Shown: positions 46,056-56,120, counted from the stretch's first letter. The stretch is DNA of 64,000 nucleotides from Burkholderia sp. BCC0506 (GCF_902833145.1 NZ_CADFEN010000005.1:124001-188000); one strand, 5' to 3'. A program made the numbers and translations. The notes: generated by a model from the letters alone, not told the origin.

Positions 46056-46303
46056 CGTTGTTCTCCATCGGATGACGTTCGGAGTGAGTCTCGCTCAAGG
46101 AGCGGATCACGTCGGCAGTTATATCACAGCGGATTACAGCCTCTTTTCGCTGCCGCGTGAAAAAGCGTCAAATCGCGCGGCGGTGTCGCGGCGCGCCAAC
46201 GGACGAAGCGTCGCGCACGCGTCACGGCGCAACGTGCGTGGTCGACGTACCGGGAACGCGGCGGTCGAGCGGAAGGCGGCGGCGCATGCGCCGCGCGTCG
46301 GTG

Positions 46304-46753
46304 TCAGTGCGTGACGGGGGGAACGGGCGGCTTGATCGGCGGGCGGCGCAGCGCGCGACGGATCAGCGCGATCACGACGCCGCATGCGAACAGGAACGCG
46401 GCCGGGACGACCCAGTAGCCGACGAACGCATGCCACAGGTAGCCGGCAAGCGTATTGCGGCGCACCACGTATTCGTCGCGGGCCGCCTGCTGGCGCGGCG
46501 CATTGGCGGCGAGCACGTCGGCCGGACAGCCGGCCGCGCGTGCCTCGTCAGGATTCCCGCGGCACTTCGCGGCGGCGCCCGCGGCCTGCTGCGCGTCGGT
46601 GAGCTGCCAGGTGGTCAGCGCGAGCTGCAGGTCCGCGTTGTTGTAGGCCATTTCCTCGCGGATCTCGCGCACCGCGACGATCGCGACGGGCACGGCCCAG
46701 AACACGATCACGATCAGCCAGCGCCGGAACCATCGGTGTTGTCTCCATGCCAT
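46304..46753 (-). CDS. Small membrane protein of unknown function
   Basis: A 149-residue protein with two hydrophobic segments, at about 11-27 and 110-133. Between them is a polar loop of about 80 residues holding two cysteines (KCRGNP and GCPADV), which would be periplasmic if both termini are inside. The C-terminus is a basic, proline-rich tail (RRPPIKPPVPP). No family is recognised. The two cysteines could form a disulfide. It has no close operon partner. Confidence 0.65.
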   Translation of the reverse strand: MAWRQHRWFRRWLIVIVFWAVPVAIVAVREIREEMAYNNADLQLALTTWQLTDAQQAAGAAAKCRGNPDEARAAGCPADVLAANAPRQQAARDEYVVRRNTLAGYLWHAFVGYWVVPAAFLFACGVVIALIRRALRRPPIKPPVPPVTH

Positions 46754-46976
46754 CCATGCCTCCGTTTGACGCGCGTACGCGTCCGTCTCGAGGGCGGCCC
46801 GATGGCGCTTCTTGGTCTTGGGTGGGCCGCGTTGCAGCCATCATAGAAGAAAACGCGGCGAATTGCCGCACCCGATTTGCCGCACCATGGGGCGGGGCGG
46901 GACGACAGGCCGGGAAAACGGGGTGGGAGAGGCTGGCATGCGCGCGTCGATGCGCGTGCAACGAAAACGAAAACGA

Positions 46977-47012
46977 AAATGCCGCGCCCGCCGAAGCGGG
47001 GCGCGGCATTCG
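46977..47012 (-). terminator. Intrinsic terminator of the PsiF-like gene
   Basis: AATGCCGCGCCC pairs with GGGGCGCGGCATT, allowing a small bulge. On the minus strand it is followed by TTTTCGTTTTCGTTTTCG, an interrupted T-tract. Confidence 0.75.
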
Positions 47013-47030
47013 AGACGGGAGCGCCGGAAC

Positions 47031-47321
47031 TCAGGCGGCCGGCTGGTTGCTCAGGCAGCTCTTCATGAACGCCTTGCGGTCGTCGCCCTTCTTGCCGGTG
47101 GCCTGCGTGTTGCACGCCTTCATCTTTTCCTGCTGCGTCATCGCCTTCGCGGGCTTCGCCGACAGGCAGTCCTTCATGAACGCCTTGCGGTCGTCGCCCG
47201 TCTTGCCGGCTGCCTGGGTGTTACAGGCTTTCATCTTGTCCTGCTGGCTGTTCGCCGCGAATGCGGGGGAAGCCAGCATGCCGCCGAGAAGCAGGGCGGC
47301 TACGAGCGATTGGATTTTCAT
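47031..47321 (-). CDS. PsiF-family exported small protein with two repeats
   Basis: A 96-residue protein. A signal peptide ends at AFA-AN (about residue 23). The mature part is two copies of a 37-residue unit, MKACNTQAxGKxGDDRKAFM plus a Cys-containing tail, the PsiF repeat. PsiF of E. coli is induced by phosphate starvation and its function is unknown. The repeat is also plain in the DNA, with a 111-bp period. Each unit has two Cys, probably in disulfides in the periplasm. The open frame extends upstream to 47405 but only the ATG at 47321 gives a signal peptide. Confidence 0.85.
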   Translation of the reverse strand: MKIQSLVAALLLGGMLASPAFAANSQQDKMKACNTQAAGKTGDDRKAFMKDCLSAKPAKAMTQQEKMKACNTQATGKKGDDRKAFMKSCLSNQPAA

Positions 47322-47593
47322 TTCGACACTCCCATGGGGTGAATTGCGCGTGATCGACGCCGTCACGAAGTACGACGCGACGAGGACAGGGCCACATCGC
47401 ACCACGCGTTCCGATTATGGCAAATCAATGTGAAAACACCAAAACGGCACTTCCTATAACGTTGCGGACGTCACGGCCGTTGACGGCGCGCACGCCGCGC
47501 AGATCGGGACAAACCATGACGTGCGGCGGCCGGCACCCGGCCGCCGTGCCGGAACCTGCCGACTTGCGGCCGCGAGCCATTACAATCGCGGCC

Positions 47594-48616
47594 ATGAATA
47601 CACCGAACACCGCATCCCCTTCGTCCGCGGCGGCGCTGCCGCGCATCGCCGTCCTCGCCACCGGCGGCACGATCGCCGGCGCCGCGCCCGACGCGGCCAG
47701 CACGGCCGGCTACCAGGCCGGCGCGCTCGGCGTCAATTTCCTGGTCGACGCCGTGCCGGCGCTCGCGTCGATCGCGCGCATCGACGCGGAGCAGGTCGCC
47801 AGCATCGACAGCAAGGATCTCGCGCTGCCGCTATGGAACACGCTCGCCGCGCGGATCGACGCGCTGATGGCCGACCCGGCGATCGACGGCATCGTGATCA
47901 CCCACGGCACCGATACGCTCGAGGAAACCGCGTATGCGCTGCATCTGGTCGTCCGGGGCGACAAGCCGGTCGTGCTGACGGCCGCGATGCGGCCGGCGAC
48001 CGCGCTGTCGTCGGACGGCCCGCTGAACCTGCTGAACGCGGTGACGGTGGCTGCGCATCCGGCCGCGCGCGGGCAGGGCGTGCTGGTTGCGTTCAACAAC
48101 CGGATCCATGGCGCGCGCGATGTCGTGAAGACGAGCACCTATGCGGTCGACGCGTTCCAGTCGCCGGAGCTCGGCGCGCTCGGCTGGGTGCAGGACGGCC
48201 GCGTCGAATTCGCACGTCGCATCACGCGCACGCGCGACACGCAACTGACGATCGCGGCGACCTGGCCGCCGGTCGAAGTCGTCGCGAGCTATGCGGGCGC
48301 GACGCGCACGGCCGTCGACGCGCTCGTCGCGGCCGGCGTGCGCGGTCTCGTCGTCGCGGGCACCGGCAACGGATCGATCCATGCGACGCTGCAGGCGGCG
48401 CTCGCCGATGCGGTGAACGCGGGTGTGGCGGTGGTCCGGGCGTCGCGCGTCGGGTCGGGCCACGTGATGCGCAACGGCGCCGCGAGCGACGATGCGCTCG
48501 GTTTCGTGAGCGCGGGCTCGCTGCACCCGTTCAAGGCGCGCGTGCTGCTGATGCTCGCGCTCGCGAACGGCATTCGCGAGCGCGACGCCCTGCAGCGCGC
48601 GTTCGATACGCTGTGA
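47594..48616 (+). CDS. Asparaginase (type I-like, cytoplasmic)
   Basis: A 340-residue L-asparaginase-family enzyme. The first catalytic loop ATGGTIAG contains Thr23, the second is ITHGTDTLEETAY with the Thr-Asp pair, and the Lys-bearing VLTAAMRPATALSSDG follows. There is no signal peptide, so it is cytoplasmic. A long upstream in-frame extension exists but is not supported. A TACAAT hexamer ends only 7 nt before the ATG and no ribosome-binding site is visible, which would fit a leaderless message or an unusual start. It is followed by a strong terminator shared with the convergent BON-LysM gene. Confidence 0.9.
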   Translation: MNTPNTASPSSAAALPRIAVLATGGTIAGAAPDAASTAGYQAGALGVNFLVDAVPALASIARIDAEQVASIDSKDLALPLWNTLAARIDALMADPAIDGIVITHGTDTLEETAYALHLVVRGDKPVVLTAAMRPATALSSDGPLNLLNAVTVAAHPAARGQGVLVAFNNRIHGARDVVKTSTYAVDAFQSPELGALGWVQDGRVEFARRITRTRDTQLTIAATWPPVEVVASYAGATRTAVDALVAAGVRGLVVAGTGNGSIHATLQAALADAVNAGVAVVRASRVGSGHVMRNGAASDDALGFVSAGSLHPFKARVLLMLALANGIRERDALQRAFDTL

Positions 48617-48669
48617 TTCGATGACGGGGCGATCGACGAGCGTCGATCGCACGGCGCGCACCGCCCATG

Positions 48670-48701
48670 AAAAAGGCAGGCCCTATCGGCCTGCCTTTTT
48701 T
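48670..48701. terminator. Bidirectional terminator between asparaginase and BON-LysM genes
   Basis: AAAAAGGCAGGC pairs with GCCTGCCTTTTTT around CCTATCG. A-run and T-run flank both sides, so it can stop both convergent genes. Confidence 0.88.
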
Positions 48702-48722
48702 GCATCCGCCCGGCGCGAACGC

Positions 48723-49193
48723 TCAGGACTGCGGCGGAATCACGAGCTTCTGGCCCGGGTAGATCCGGTCCGGGCTCGACAGCATCGGCTTGTTCGCCTC
48801 GAAGATCACCGGGTACTTGTTCGCGTCGCCGTACACTTCCTTGGCGATCGCCGACAGCGTGTCGCCCGGCTTCACGTCGTGGTACTGCACTTCCGGATCG
48901 TCCGGCTGCAGATCGTCGTCGTTGACGCCCGCGACACCCTGCACGTTGCCGGCCGCGACCTTGACCTTCGCCTTCGTGTCGAGATCGGCGACGCTGCCCG
49001 ACAGCGTGACGGTGCGCGATGCGCCGTCGAACGCGACGGTCAGGTTCGACGTGTCGAGACCTTGCGAGTTGATGTAGTTCTTGATCGCATCGGCCGCGGT
49101 CTGGTTCGCGGCATTCGGATCTTCCGCTGCCTGTGCATCGGCGTGACCCAGCAGTTTTTCACCCGCCTCCTTGATAAACGAAAGAAGACCCAT
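48723..49193 (-). CDS. BON-LysM domain protein (Kbp/YgaU-like)
   Basis: A 156-residue protein with a BON domain (about 30-95, ending GVAGVNDDDLQ) and a LysM domain (about 103-154, YHDVKPGDTLSAIAKEVYGD to YPGQKLVIP). The arrangement is that of E. coli Kbp (YgaU), a cytoplasmic potassium-binding protein. No signal peptide is present, which fits Kbp better than a wall-binding role. The start MGLLSFIKEAGEKLLG is chosen by homology; the open frame upstream is not supported. An AAGGAG ribosome-binding site precedes it. Confidence 0.9.
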   Translation of the reverse strand: MGLLSFIKEAGEKLLGHADAQAAEDPNAANQTAADAIKNYINSQGLDTSNLTVAFDGASRTVTLSGSVADLDTKAKVKVAAGNVQGVAGVNDDDLQPDDPEVQYHDVKPGDTLSAIAKEVYGDANKYPVIFEANKPMLSSPDRIYPGQKLVIPPQS

Positions 49194-49369
49194 CGTTGCA
49201 CTCCTTAGGTGGTTGAAAAGAAAACGCGCCGTGAAGTGGCGAAAAAAACACCGCGCTGGATGCGGCTCCGGACGGGGCGCGCAAGCGCGGCGGTTTTCTC
49301 GAAAGGCGTGGCGAAAGTGTAGGCGTTCAACGCGACGATTGCATGAAAAATCGCACGCCCGAACGTAAA

Positions 49370-49498
49370 GAAATGTAATACGCGAAATCCGACAGGCGGA
49401 CACCCGACGACGACGTCTGACCGACCAAGGCTTCCCCGGCGTCGCCGGGTGCCGCTGCGGACCCCACCACGCCGCTCTCAGCCCAGAGCGGCGTTTTT
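49370..49498 (+). ncRNA. Candidate small RNA ending in an orphan terminator
   Basis: No plus-strand gene lies upstream, yet a perfect plus-strand terminator ends here, so a short transcript is implied. The stretch from about 49370 contains GGCGTCGCCGGGTGCC-type self-complementary segments. A possible -10 (TAATAC) lies at about 49376-49381, but no good -35 was found, so the 5' end is a guess. No known RNA family is recognised. Confidence 0.3.
49470..49498 (+). terminator. Orphan intrinsic terminator (plus strand)
   Basis: A 9-bp perfect stem CGCCGCTCT / AGAGCGGCG with a 6-nt loop followed by TTTTT. No annotated plus-strand gene ends nearby, and neighbouring genes on both sides are on the minus strand. 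Confidence 0.85.
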
Positions 49499-49653
49499 CG
49501 CCCCGTCCCGCATGCCGTTGGCGATGCGGGGCGGGGCGCCCCACCGTGATGCGCGCGTGCGTCGCGCATCGATGCGACCGGCCGCGGCCGAATCGCGTTG
49601 ATGCATCGCGCGCGTCTGCGATCGCAGCGCGAACGCGCGTTGCGGCATCCGCG

Positions 49654-50547
49654 TTACGCGGCCGGCGTCTGGCCGATCTCGAAGTTAGACATGATCTCGA
49701 GCGCACGCACGAGGGCCGAGTGATCCCAGGCTTTGCCGCCGTGCGATGCGCACACGCTGAACAACTGCTGCGCGCTCGCGGTGTGCGGCAGCGCGAGGCC
49801 GAGCTTGCGTGCGCCGTCGAGCGCGAGGTTCAGATCCTTCTGGTGCAGCTCGATGCGAAAGCCCGGATCGAACGTGCGCTTGGTCATCCGCGCGCCGTGC
49901 ACTTCGAGGATGCGCGACGCGGCGAAGCCGCCCATCAGCGCCTGGCGCACGCGCTCCGGATCGGCGCCCGAGCGGGCGGCGAACAGCAGCGCTTCGCCGA
50001 CGGCCTCGATGTTCAGCGCGACGATGATCTGGTTGGCGACCTTGCAGGTCTGGCCCGCGCCGTTCTCGCCGACGAGCGTGATGTTCTTGCCCATCTTCTC
50101 GAACAGCGGCTTCGCGCGCTCGAACGCCTTCTCCGGGCCGCCGACCATGATCGTCAACGTCGCTTCGCGCGCGCCGACTTCGCCGCCGGACACCGGCGCG
50201 TCGAGGTAGTCGCAGCCGAGCGCGTTGATCTGCTTCGCGAATGCCTGCGTGTCGAGCGGCGAGATCGAGCTCATGTCGATCACGAGCTTGCCGGCCGTCA
50301 GGCCCTTCGCGACGCCGTCGTCGGCGAACAGCACGTTACGCACGTCGGGCGTGTCCGGCACCATCGAGATGATGATGTCGGCGTGCCGCGCGACTTCGGT
50401 CGAGTTCGCGACCACCTTCGCGCTCGCGCGCAGGTCGTCCGGAACCGGGAACGCGCCGTTCACGACGAGCTGGTGGTCGCCCTTGAGCAGGTTGCGCGCC
50501 ATGTGCGCGCCCATGATGCCGAGGCCGATGAAACCGATGGTTGCCAT
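49654..50547 (-). CDS. glxR: Tartronate semialdehyde reductase (2-hydroxy-3-oxopropionate reductase)
   Basis: A 297-residue NAD(P)H-dependent enzyme of the beta-hydroxyacid dehydrogenase family. It reduces tartronate semialdehyde to glycerate, the last step of glyoxylate conversion. The Rossmann motif IGFIGLGIMGAHMARNL opens the protein, DAPVSGGEVGAREATLTIMVGG is the family signature, and Lys in GQTCKVANQI is the catalytic lysine. It is the third gene of the gcl-hyi-glxR operon, 40 nt after hyi. The start at 50547 begins directly at the Rossmann strand with an AGGAGACTTT ribosome-binding site. Confidence 0.95.
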   Translation of the reverse strand: MATIGFIGLGIMGAHMARNLLKGDHQLVVNGAFPVPDDLRASAKVVANSTEVARHADIIISMVPDTPDVRNVLFADDGVAKGLTAGKLVIDMSSISPLDTQAFAKQINALGCDYLDAPVSGGEVGAREATLTIMVGGPEKAFERAKPLFEKMGKNITLVGENGAGQTCKVANQIIVALNIEAVGEALLFAARSGADPERVRQALMGGFAASRILEVHGARMTKRTFDPGFRIELHQKDLNLALDGARKLGLALPHTASAQQLFSVCASHGGKAWDHSALVRALEIMSNFEIGQTPAA

Positions 50548-50587
50548 GTGAAAGTCTCCTATGGGCTGGTAACGGGAAGGGCGCGAC

Positions 50588-51397
50588 TCAGGCGGCGCGA
50601 CGCGCCGACGCCGGTGCGCAGCCGGCGACGCTTTGCAGCCAGCCGAGGCCTTCCGTCGTGGTGGTGCGGGGCTTGTATTCGCAGCCGACGTAGCCGGCAT
50701 AGCCGAGCCGGTCGAGCAGCGCGAACAGGAACGCGTAGTTGATCTCGCCCGTGCCCGGCTCGTTGCGGCCCGGGTTGTCGGCGAGCTGGACGTGGCCGAT
50801 CGACGCGAGGTTGCGTTCGATCGTCGCGGCCAGTTCGCCTTCCATGCGTTGCATGTGATAGATGTCGTACTGCAGGAACAGGTTGTCCGAGCCGACCGCG
50901 CGAATCACGTCGAGCCCTTCCGACGAACGGTTCAGCGCGAAGCCCGGGATGTCGAAGCGGTTGCACGGCTCGACGAGCAGGCGGATGCCTTCGCGCTTGA
51001 GCGCATCGGCGGCGAAACGCAGGTTGTCGACGATCGTGACGAACGTCTTGTCGCGCGCGGTGCTCGCCGACGGAATGCCGACGAGGCAGTTCAGTTGCGG
51101 CACCTTCAGCGCCTTCGCGTACTCGATCGCACGGCCGACCCCTTCCTGGAATTCGCCGACGCGATCGGGCAGGCACGCGATGCCGCGCTCGCCCTGATCC
51201 CAGTTGCCGGCGGGCAGGTTGTGCAGCACGAGGCGCAGCCGGTTCGCCTCGAGCCGCTCGGCGAGCGCCTCTTTCGCGTACGGATACGGGAACAGGAACT
51301 CGACGGCGTCGAAGCCCGCGTCCGCGGCCGCCTTGAAGCGGTCGAGGAACGGCACTTCGTTGAACAGCATGGTCAGGTTTGCAGCAAACTTCGGCAT
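50588..51397 (-). CDS. hyi: Hydroxypyruvate isomerase
   Basis: A 269-residue TIM-barrel enzyme interconverting hydroxypyruvate and tartronate semialdehyde. Typical elements are KFAANLTMLFNEVPFLDRF, VEFLFPYPY, LLVEPCNRFDIPGF with a metal-binding Glu, and the conserved YDIYHMQRMEGEL and YVGCEYKP. It lies between gcl and glxR in the same direction, with a 40-nt gap on each side. The last 25 residues (AGCAPASARRAA) are unusually Ala-rich. Confidence 0.94.
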   Translation of the reverse strand: MPKFAANLTMLFNEVPFLDRFKAAADAGFDAVEFLFPYPYAKEALAERLEANRLRLVLHNLPAGNWDQGERGIACLPDRVGEFQEGVGRAIEYAKALKVPQLNCLVGIPSASTARDKTFVTIVDNLRFAADALKREGIRLLVEPCNRFDIPGFALNRSSEGLDVIRAVGSDNLFLQYDIYHMQRMEGELAATIERNLASIGHVQLADNPGRNEPGTGEINYAFLFALLDRLGYAGYVGCEYKPRTTTTEGLGWLQSVAGCAPASARRAA

Positions 51398-51437
51398 GAG
51401 CTAAGCCTCTTCGGTCGGTCAGTCGGAAATGTCTGGT

Positions 51438-53213
<1,776 letters not shown>

Positions 53214-53262
53214 GAATGTCTCCTTGAATGTGGCGGATCTTGCGGATCGGTCTGTTGAGGAC

Positions 53263-53291
53263 ACTTTAGGGATACCGGAAAGGTTTGATAA
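53263..53291 (-). promoter_or_regulatory. Candidate gcl promoter
   Basis: On the minus strand TTATCA (53286-53291) and TAAAGT (53263-53268) are separated by 17 nt, about 50 nt upstream of the gcl start. The hexamers match consensus at 4 of 6 positions each, which suits an activator-dependent promoter. Confidence 0.5.
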
Positions 53292-53318
53292 GATCCGCCG
53301 AAGTCGCTTATTTCGAAA
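53288..53318. promoter_or_regulatory. Candidate LysR-regulator binding site in the gcl/lysR gap
   Basis: ATAAG at 53288-53292 and CTTAT at 53307-53311 form an inverted repeat with a 14-nt spacer, overlapping the gcl -35. It adjoins the palindrome TTTCGAAA at 53311-53318. LysR regulators bind interrupted dyads of the T-N11-A kind in such divergent gaps; the exact site is inferred. Confidence 0.4.
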
Positions 53319-53385
53319 CTAAAAGTATGGAATGACGGCCGGACGGGGCTTCGCGCCGGCGTCGGAACGGAGACGGAGACGAGAG

Positions 53386-54297
53386 ATGGACCGCTTCAAG
53401 CAGATCGAGACGTTCGTGCGGGTCGCCGATGCCGGCAGCCTCGCGGCCGCGGCGCTCGAGGAGGGCGTGTCGCCGGTGGTGCTCGGGCGGCGCATCGACG
53501 CGCTCGAAAAACGCCTCGGCGTGAAGCTGATGTACCGCTCGACGCGGCGGCTGGTCGTCAGCGAGGAGGGCGCCGCGTTCCTCGAACGCTGCCGCGGGCT
53601 GCTGTCCGAGTGGGACCAGGCCGAGAACGAGCTGGCCGCCGGGCGGCGCGCGGTGAGCGGCCACCTGATCGTGTCGGCGCCGGCCGCGTTCGGGCGCAAG
53701 CACGTCGCGCCGCATGCGCCCGGCTTCCTCGCCGACAAGCCCGAGATGCAGCTGTCGTTCAACCTGACCGACCGTGTCGTCGACCTCGTGCGCGAGGGCT
53801 ACGACCTGTCGATCCGGATCGGCGGCGCGGTCGACCCGAACTTCGTCGCGGTGAAGCTCGCGTCGAACCGGCGCGTCGTGTGCGGCACACCCGAGTATTT
53901 CCGCAAGCACGGCCGGCCGAAATCCCTCGACGACCTGCTGAAGCACAACTGTCTCGCATTCAACCTGCAGGGCGGCCAGAACCGCGGCTGGTATTTCCAG
54001 CGTCACGGCAGGATCGCGACGATGCGCGTGACCGGCAATCTCGACTGCAACGACGGCGAGCTGCTGCACCGCTGGGTGGCCGAAGGGCTCGGGCTCGGCT
54101 GGCGTTCGACGTGGGAAATCGCCGCGCAGCTCGAAACGGGCGAACTCGAGACCGTGCTCGACGAATATGCGCTGCCCGACTACGACATCCTCGCGGTCTA
54201 CCCGCAGCAGCGCTACGTGCCGGCGCGCGTGCGCTATTTCATCGACTATCTGCGCGAAGCGTACGCGCGCCCCGGCTACTGGAGCACCACGCCGTAA
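53386..54297 (+). CDS. LysR-family transcriptional regulator, divergent from gcl
   Basis: A 303-residue regulator. The N-terminal winged helix-turn-helix (1-60) reads DRFKQIETFVRVADAGSLAAAA and LEKRLGVKLMYRSTRRL. The C-terminal effector domain has VSAPAAFGRKHVAPH and DLVREGYDLSIRIGG. It resembles the single-HTH LysR regulators that control adjacent, divergently read metabolic genes, and gcl-hyi-glxR starts 173 bp away in the opposite direction. The effector is unknown; glyoxylate is an obvious guess. The start at 53386 follows GGAGACGAGAG. Confidence 0.9.
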   Translation: MDRFKQIETFVRVADAGSLAAAALEEGVSPVVLGRRIDALEKRLGVKLMYRSTRRLVVSEEGAAFLERCRGLLSEWDQAENELAAGRRAVSGHLIVSAPAAFGRKHVAPHAPGFLADKPEMQLSFNLTDRVVDLVREGYDLSIRIGGAVDPNFVAVKLASNRRVVCGTPEYFRKHGRPKSLDDLLKHNCLAFNLQGGQNRGWYFQRHGRIATMRVTGNLDCNDGELLHRWVAEGLGLGWRSTWEIAAQLETGELETVLDEYALPDYDILAVYPQQRYVPARVRYFIDYLREAYARPGYWSTTP

Positions 54298-54465
54298 CGG
54301 GCGGGCCGCCCGGCCGCCCGGCGATTTTTTTACGCTTCATGCGCCCGGCGCGGGAATAAACTCGACGCAGCGGCGGTAAGGTCATCGAGCGCGCACGCTG
54401 CCGGTCTGTCCGGGCGCCGTGCGCGGAACGGGCGCGGCGTCGGCCGCCGGGACCAGGGAGGCCAT

Positions 54466-55101
54466 GTGGGGCAAGCCGGACAGGCGGTCGATGAACGGGC
54501 GGCGGACGATGCGATCGCGCGCGGCGAGCGGTTTCGCGCGCTCGTGCTGCCGCATCTCGACGCCGCGTACAACCTCGCGCGCTGGCTGAGCGGCAGCGCC
54601 GGCGATGCGGACGACGTCGTCCAGGACGCGTGCATGCGCGCGCTGCGCTTCGTCGATTCGTGTCGGGGCGACAACGCGCGGCCGTGGCTGCTGACGATCG
54701 TGCGCCACACCTGGTACACCGAGTGGCGGCGGCGTACGCATGCGCACGAGGTCGCGCTGCCCGACACGCTCGACGACGCCGACGTCCCGGACGACTGGCA
54801 GCCGGCGACGGAGGACCCGCTCGCGCACCTGCTGCGCGGCGAGAACGTACGGCTCGTGAATGCCGCGCTCGCGAAGCTGCCGCCCGAATACCGCGAGGTG
54901 CTCGTGCTGCGCGAGATGGAGGACCTGAGCTACCGCGAGATCGCGGCGATCGCGGACGTGCCGGTCGGCACGGTGATGTCGCGGCTCGCGCGCGGCCGGC
55001 GCAAGCTCGCCGCGCTGCTGGACGGCGCGCCGGCGTCCGAAGGCCGGCCGGGCCGTGCGCCGGCGAGCGGAACCGCATCGGAGGCTATCGATGGACTGTA
55101 A
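54466..55101 (+). CDS. ECF-type RNA polymerase sigma factor
   Basis: A 211-residue extracytoplasmic-function sigma factor. Region 2 spans about 25-90 (DAAYNLARWLSGSAGDADDVVQDACMRALRF and PWLLTIVRHTWYTEWRRR, cited as regions). Region 4 spans about 125-180, with LPPEYREVLVLREMEDLSYREIA and VPVGTVMSRLARGRRKL. The start is GTG at 54466 with a GGGAG ribosome-binding site 5 nt upstream; the ATG two bases earlier is in another frame. The 3' end overlaps the anti-sigma start by 11 bases. The stimulus is not evident. Confidence 0.92.
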   Translation: MGQAGQAVDERAADDAIARGERFRALVLPHLDAAYNLARWLSGSAGDADDVVQDACMRALRFVDSCRGDNARPWLLTIVRHTWYTEWRRRTHAHEVALPDTLDDADVPDDWQPATEDPLAHLLRGENVRLVNAALAKLPPEYREVLVLREMEDLSYREIAAIADVPVGTVMSRLARGRRKLAALLDGAPASEGRPGRAPASGTASEAIDGL

Positions 55102-55984
55102 CGAAGCGCGAGCGTTGCTGGACGCGGACGTCGACCGCGAGCTGTCGGCGCCCGATGCGTTGCGGGTCCAGCAGCATGTCGAACGGTGCGATGCGTGCCG
55201 CCGCGAGCGCGCGCGGATCGTCACGCTGGTGCAGGCGGTGCGGCAGGCCGATTATCACCGGGCGCCCGACGCGCTGCGGGCGAGCATCCTCGCGAGCCTG
55301 CCGGCTGCGGCGGACGCGCGCGCTCATGAGCCGTCGCGGGCCGAGCCGCGGCCTGAACCCGAGTCGCCGCGGCGGCCGCCGCGCGGACGCGACTGGTTCG
55401 CCCGGCTGACCGGGCGTGGCGGGTTGGCGCGCCCGGGGGCGGCCGGCTCCGGCCCACGCGTGGCCGCGCTGCCGGGGCTCGGCTGGGGCGTCGCATTGCT
55501 GATGGCGGTCGCGGCGGCGGGCGGCATGGCGTGGTCGGCCCGCCACGCCGACACCGACCGAACGGTCGACGAACTGGTCGCGAGCCACGTGCGGGCCGAC
55601 CTGTCGGCGCGCGACATCGACGTGATCTCGACCGACCGGCACACGGTCAAGCCTTGGTTCAACGGCCGGCTCGACTATGCGCCGCCGGTCGAGGATCTCG
55701 CGGCGAGCGGCTTCGCGCTGGTCGGCGGCCGGCTCGACTACGTCGGGCGGCGCCGCGTCGCGGTGCTCGTCTACCGCCACCGGCAGCACGTGATCGACGT
55801 CTATGTGCAGCCGGCCGGCGAACGGCCGGCGGTCCCGTACGCGACCGTGTCGCAGGGCTATGCGCTCGACCGCTGGGATGCGGCCGGGATGACGTGGTGG
55901 GCCGTGACCGACGCCGAGCCATCGGCGCTCGCGGCGTTCCGGACGGCCCTCGACGCGCGGCTGGCCGGCACGCGCAGCGAGTGA
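55091..55984 (+). CDS. Anti-sigma factor with zinc-finger (zf-HC2) domain
   Basis: A 297-residue membrane protein, cognate to the overlapping ECF sigma gene. The N-terminal anti-sigma domain has the zinc motif His-x3-Cys-x2-Cys in QHVERCDACRRE (about 29-36). A Pro/Arg-rich linker (about 80-130) leads to one transmembrane helix near 140-160 (LPGLGWGVALLMAVAAAGGMAW). The remaining 135 residues form a periplasmic domain with HTVKPWFNGRLDYAPPVEDLA and FALVGGRLDYVGRR. This type of C-terminal domain recurs in Burkholderia anti-sigma factors. Translation is coupled to the sigma gene by an 11-nt overlap. Confidence 0.88.
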   Translation: MDCNEARALLDADVDRELSAPDALRVQQHVERCDACRRERARIVTLVQAVRQADYHRAPDALRASILASLPAAADARAHEPSRAEPRPEPESPRRPPRGRDWFARLTGRGGLARPGAAGSGPRVAALPGLGWGVALLMAVAAAGGMAWSARHADTDRTVDELVASHVRADLSARDIDVISTDRHTVKPWFNGRLDYAPPVEDLAASGFALVGGRLDYVGRRRVAVLVYRHRQHVIDVYVQPAGERPAVPYATVSQGYALDRWDAAGMTWWAVTDAEPSALAAFRTALDARLAGTRSE

Positions 55985-56120
55985 CCGTGCGGCGGCGGAG
56001 CCGGCGCATTCGTGTTCCGACCCCGTCCGTACAAGGGCCGAGCGAAGGGCGCGTGCACCGGCATGCCCGTTCAAGTCTTTGAAAACACGGCCGAATCCGT
56101 TCGGTAAGCCTCGATTTGCC

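Larger units (their letters stand above)
49194..49653. other. Gene-free region with an orphan terminator
   Basis: 460 bp between the BON-LysM and glxR genes, both on the minus strand. No convincing open frame is present. It contains an A/T-richer stretch at 49330-49385, a plus-strand intrinsic terminator at 49470-49498, and next to it a long GC-rich hairpin at about 49502-49540 (CGTCCCGCAT / ATGCGGGGCG) without a T-run, which may act for the minus-strand glxR transcript. Confidence 0.65.

Noticed and set aside
46056-46303. TATAAC on the minus strand near 46119-46124 as the promoter of the SYLF gene
   Set aside because: No matching -35 was found. It is possible but too weak to list as a feature.
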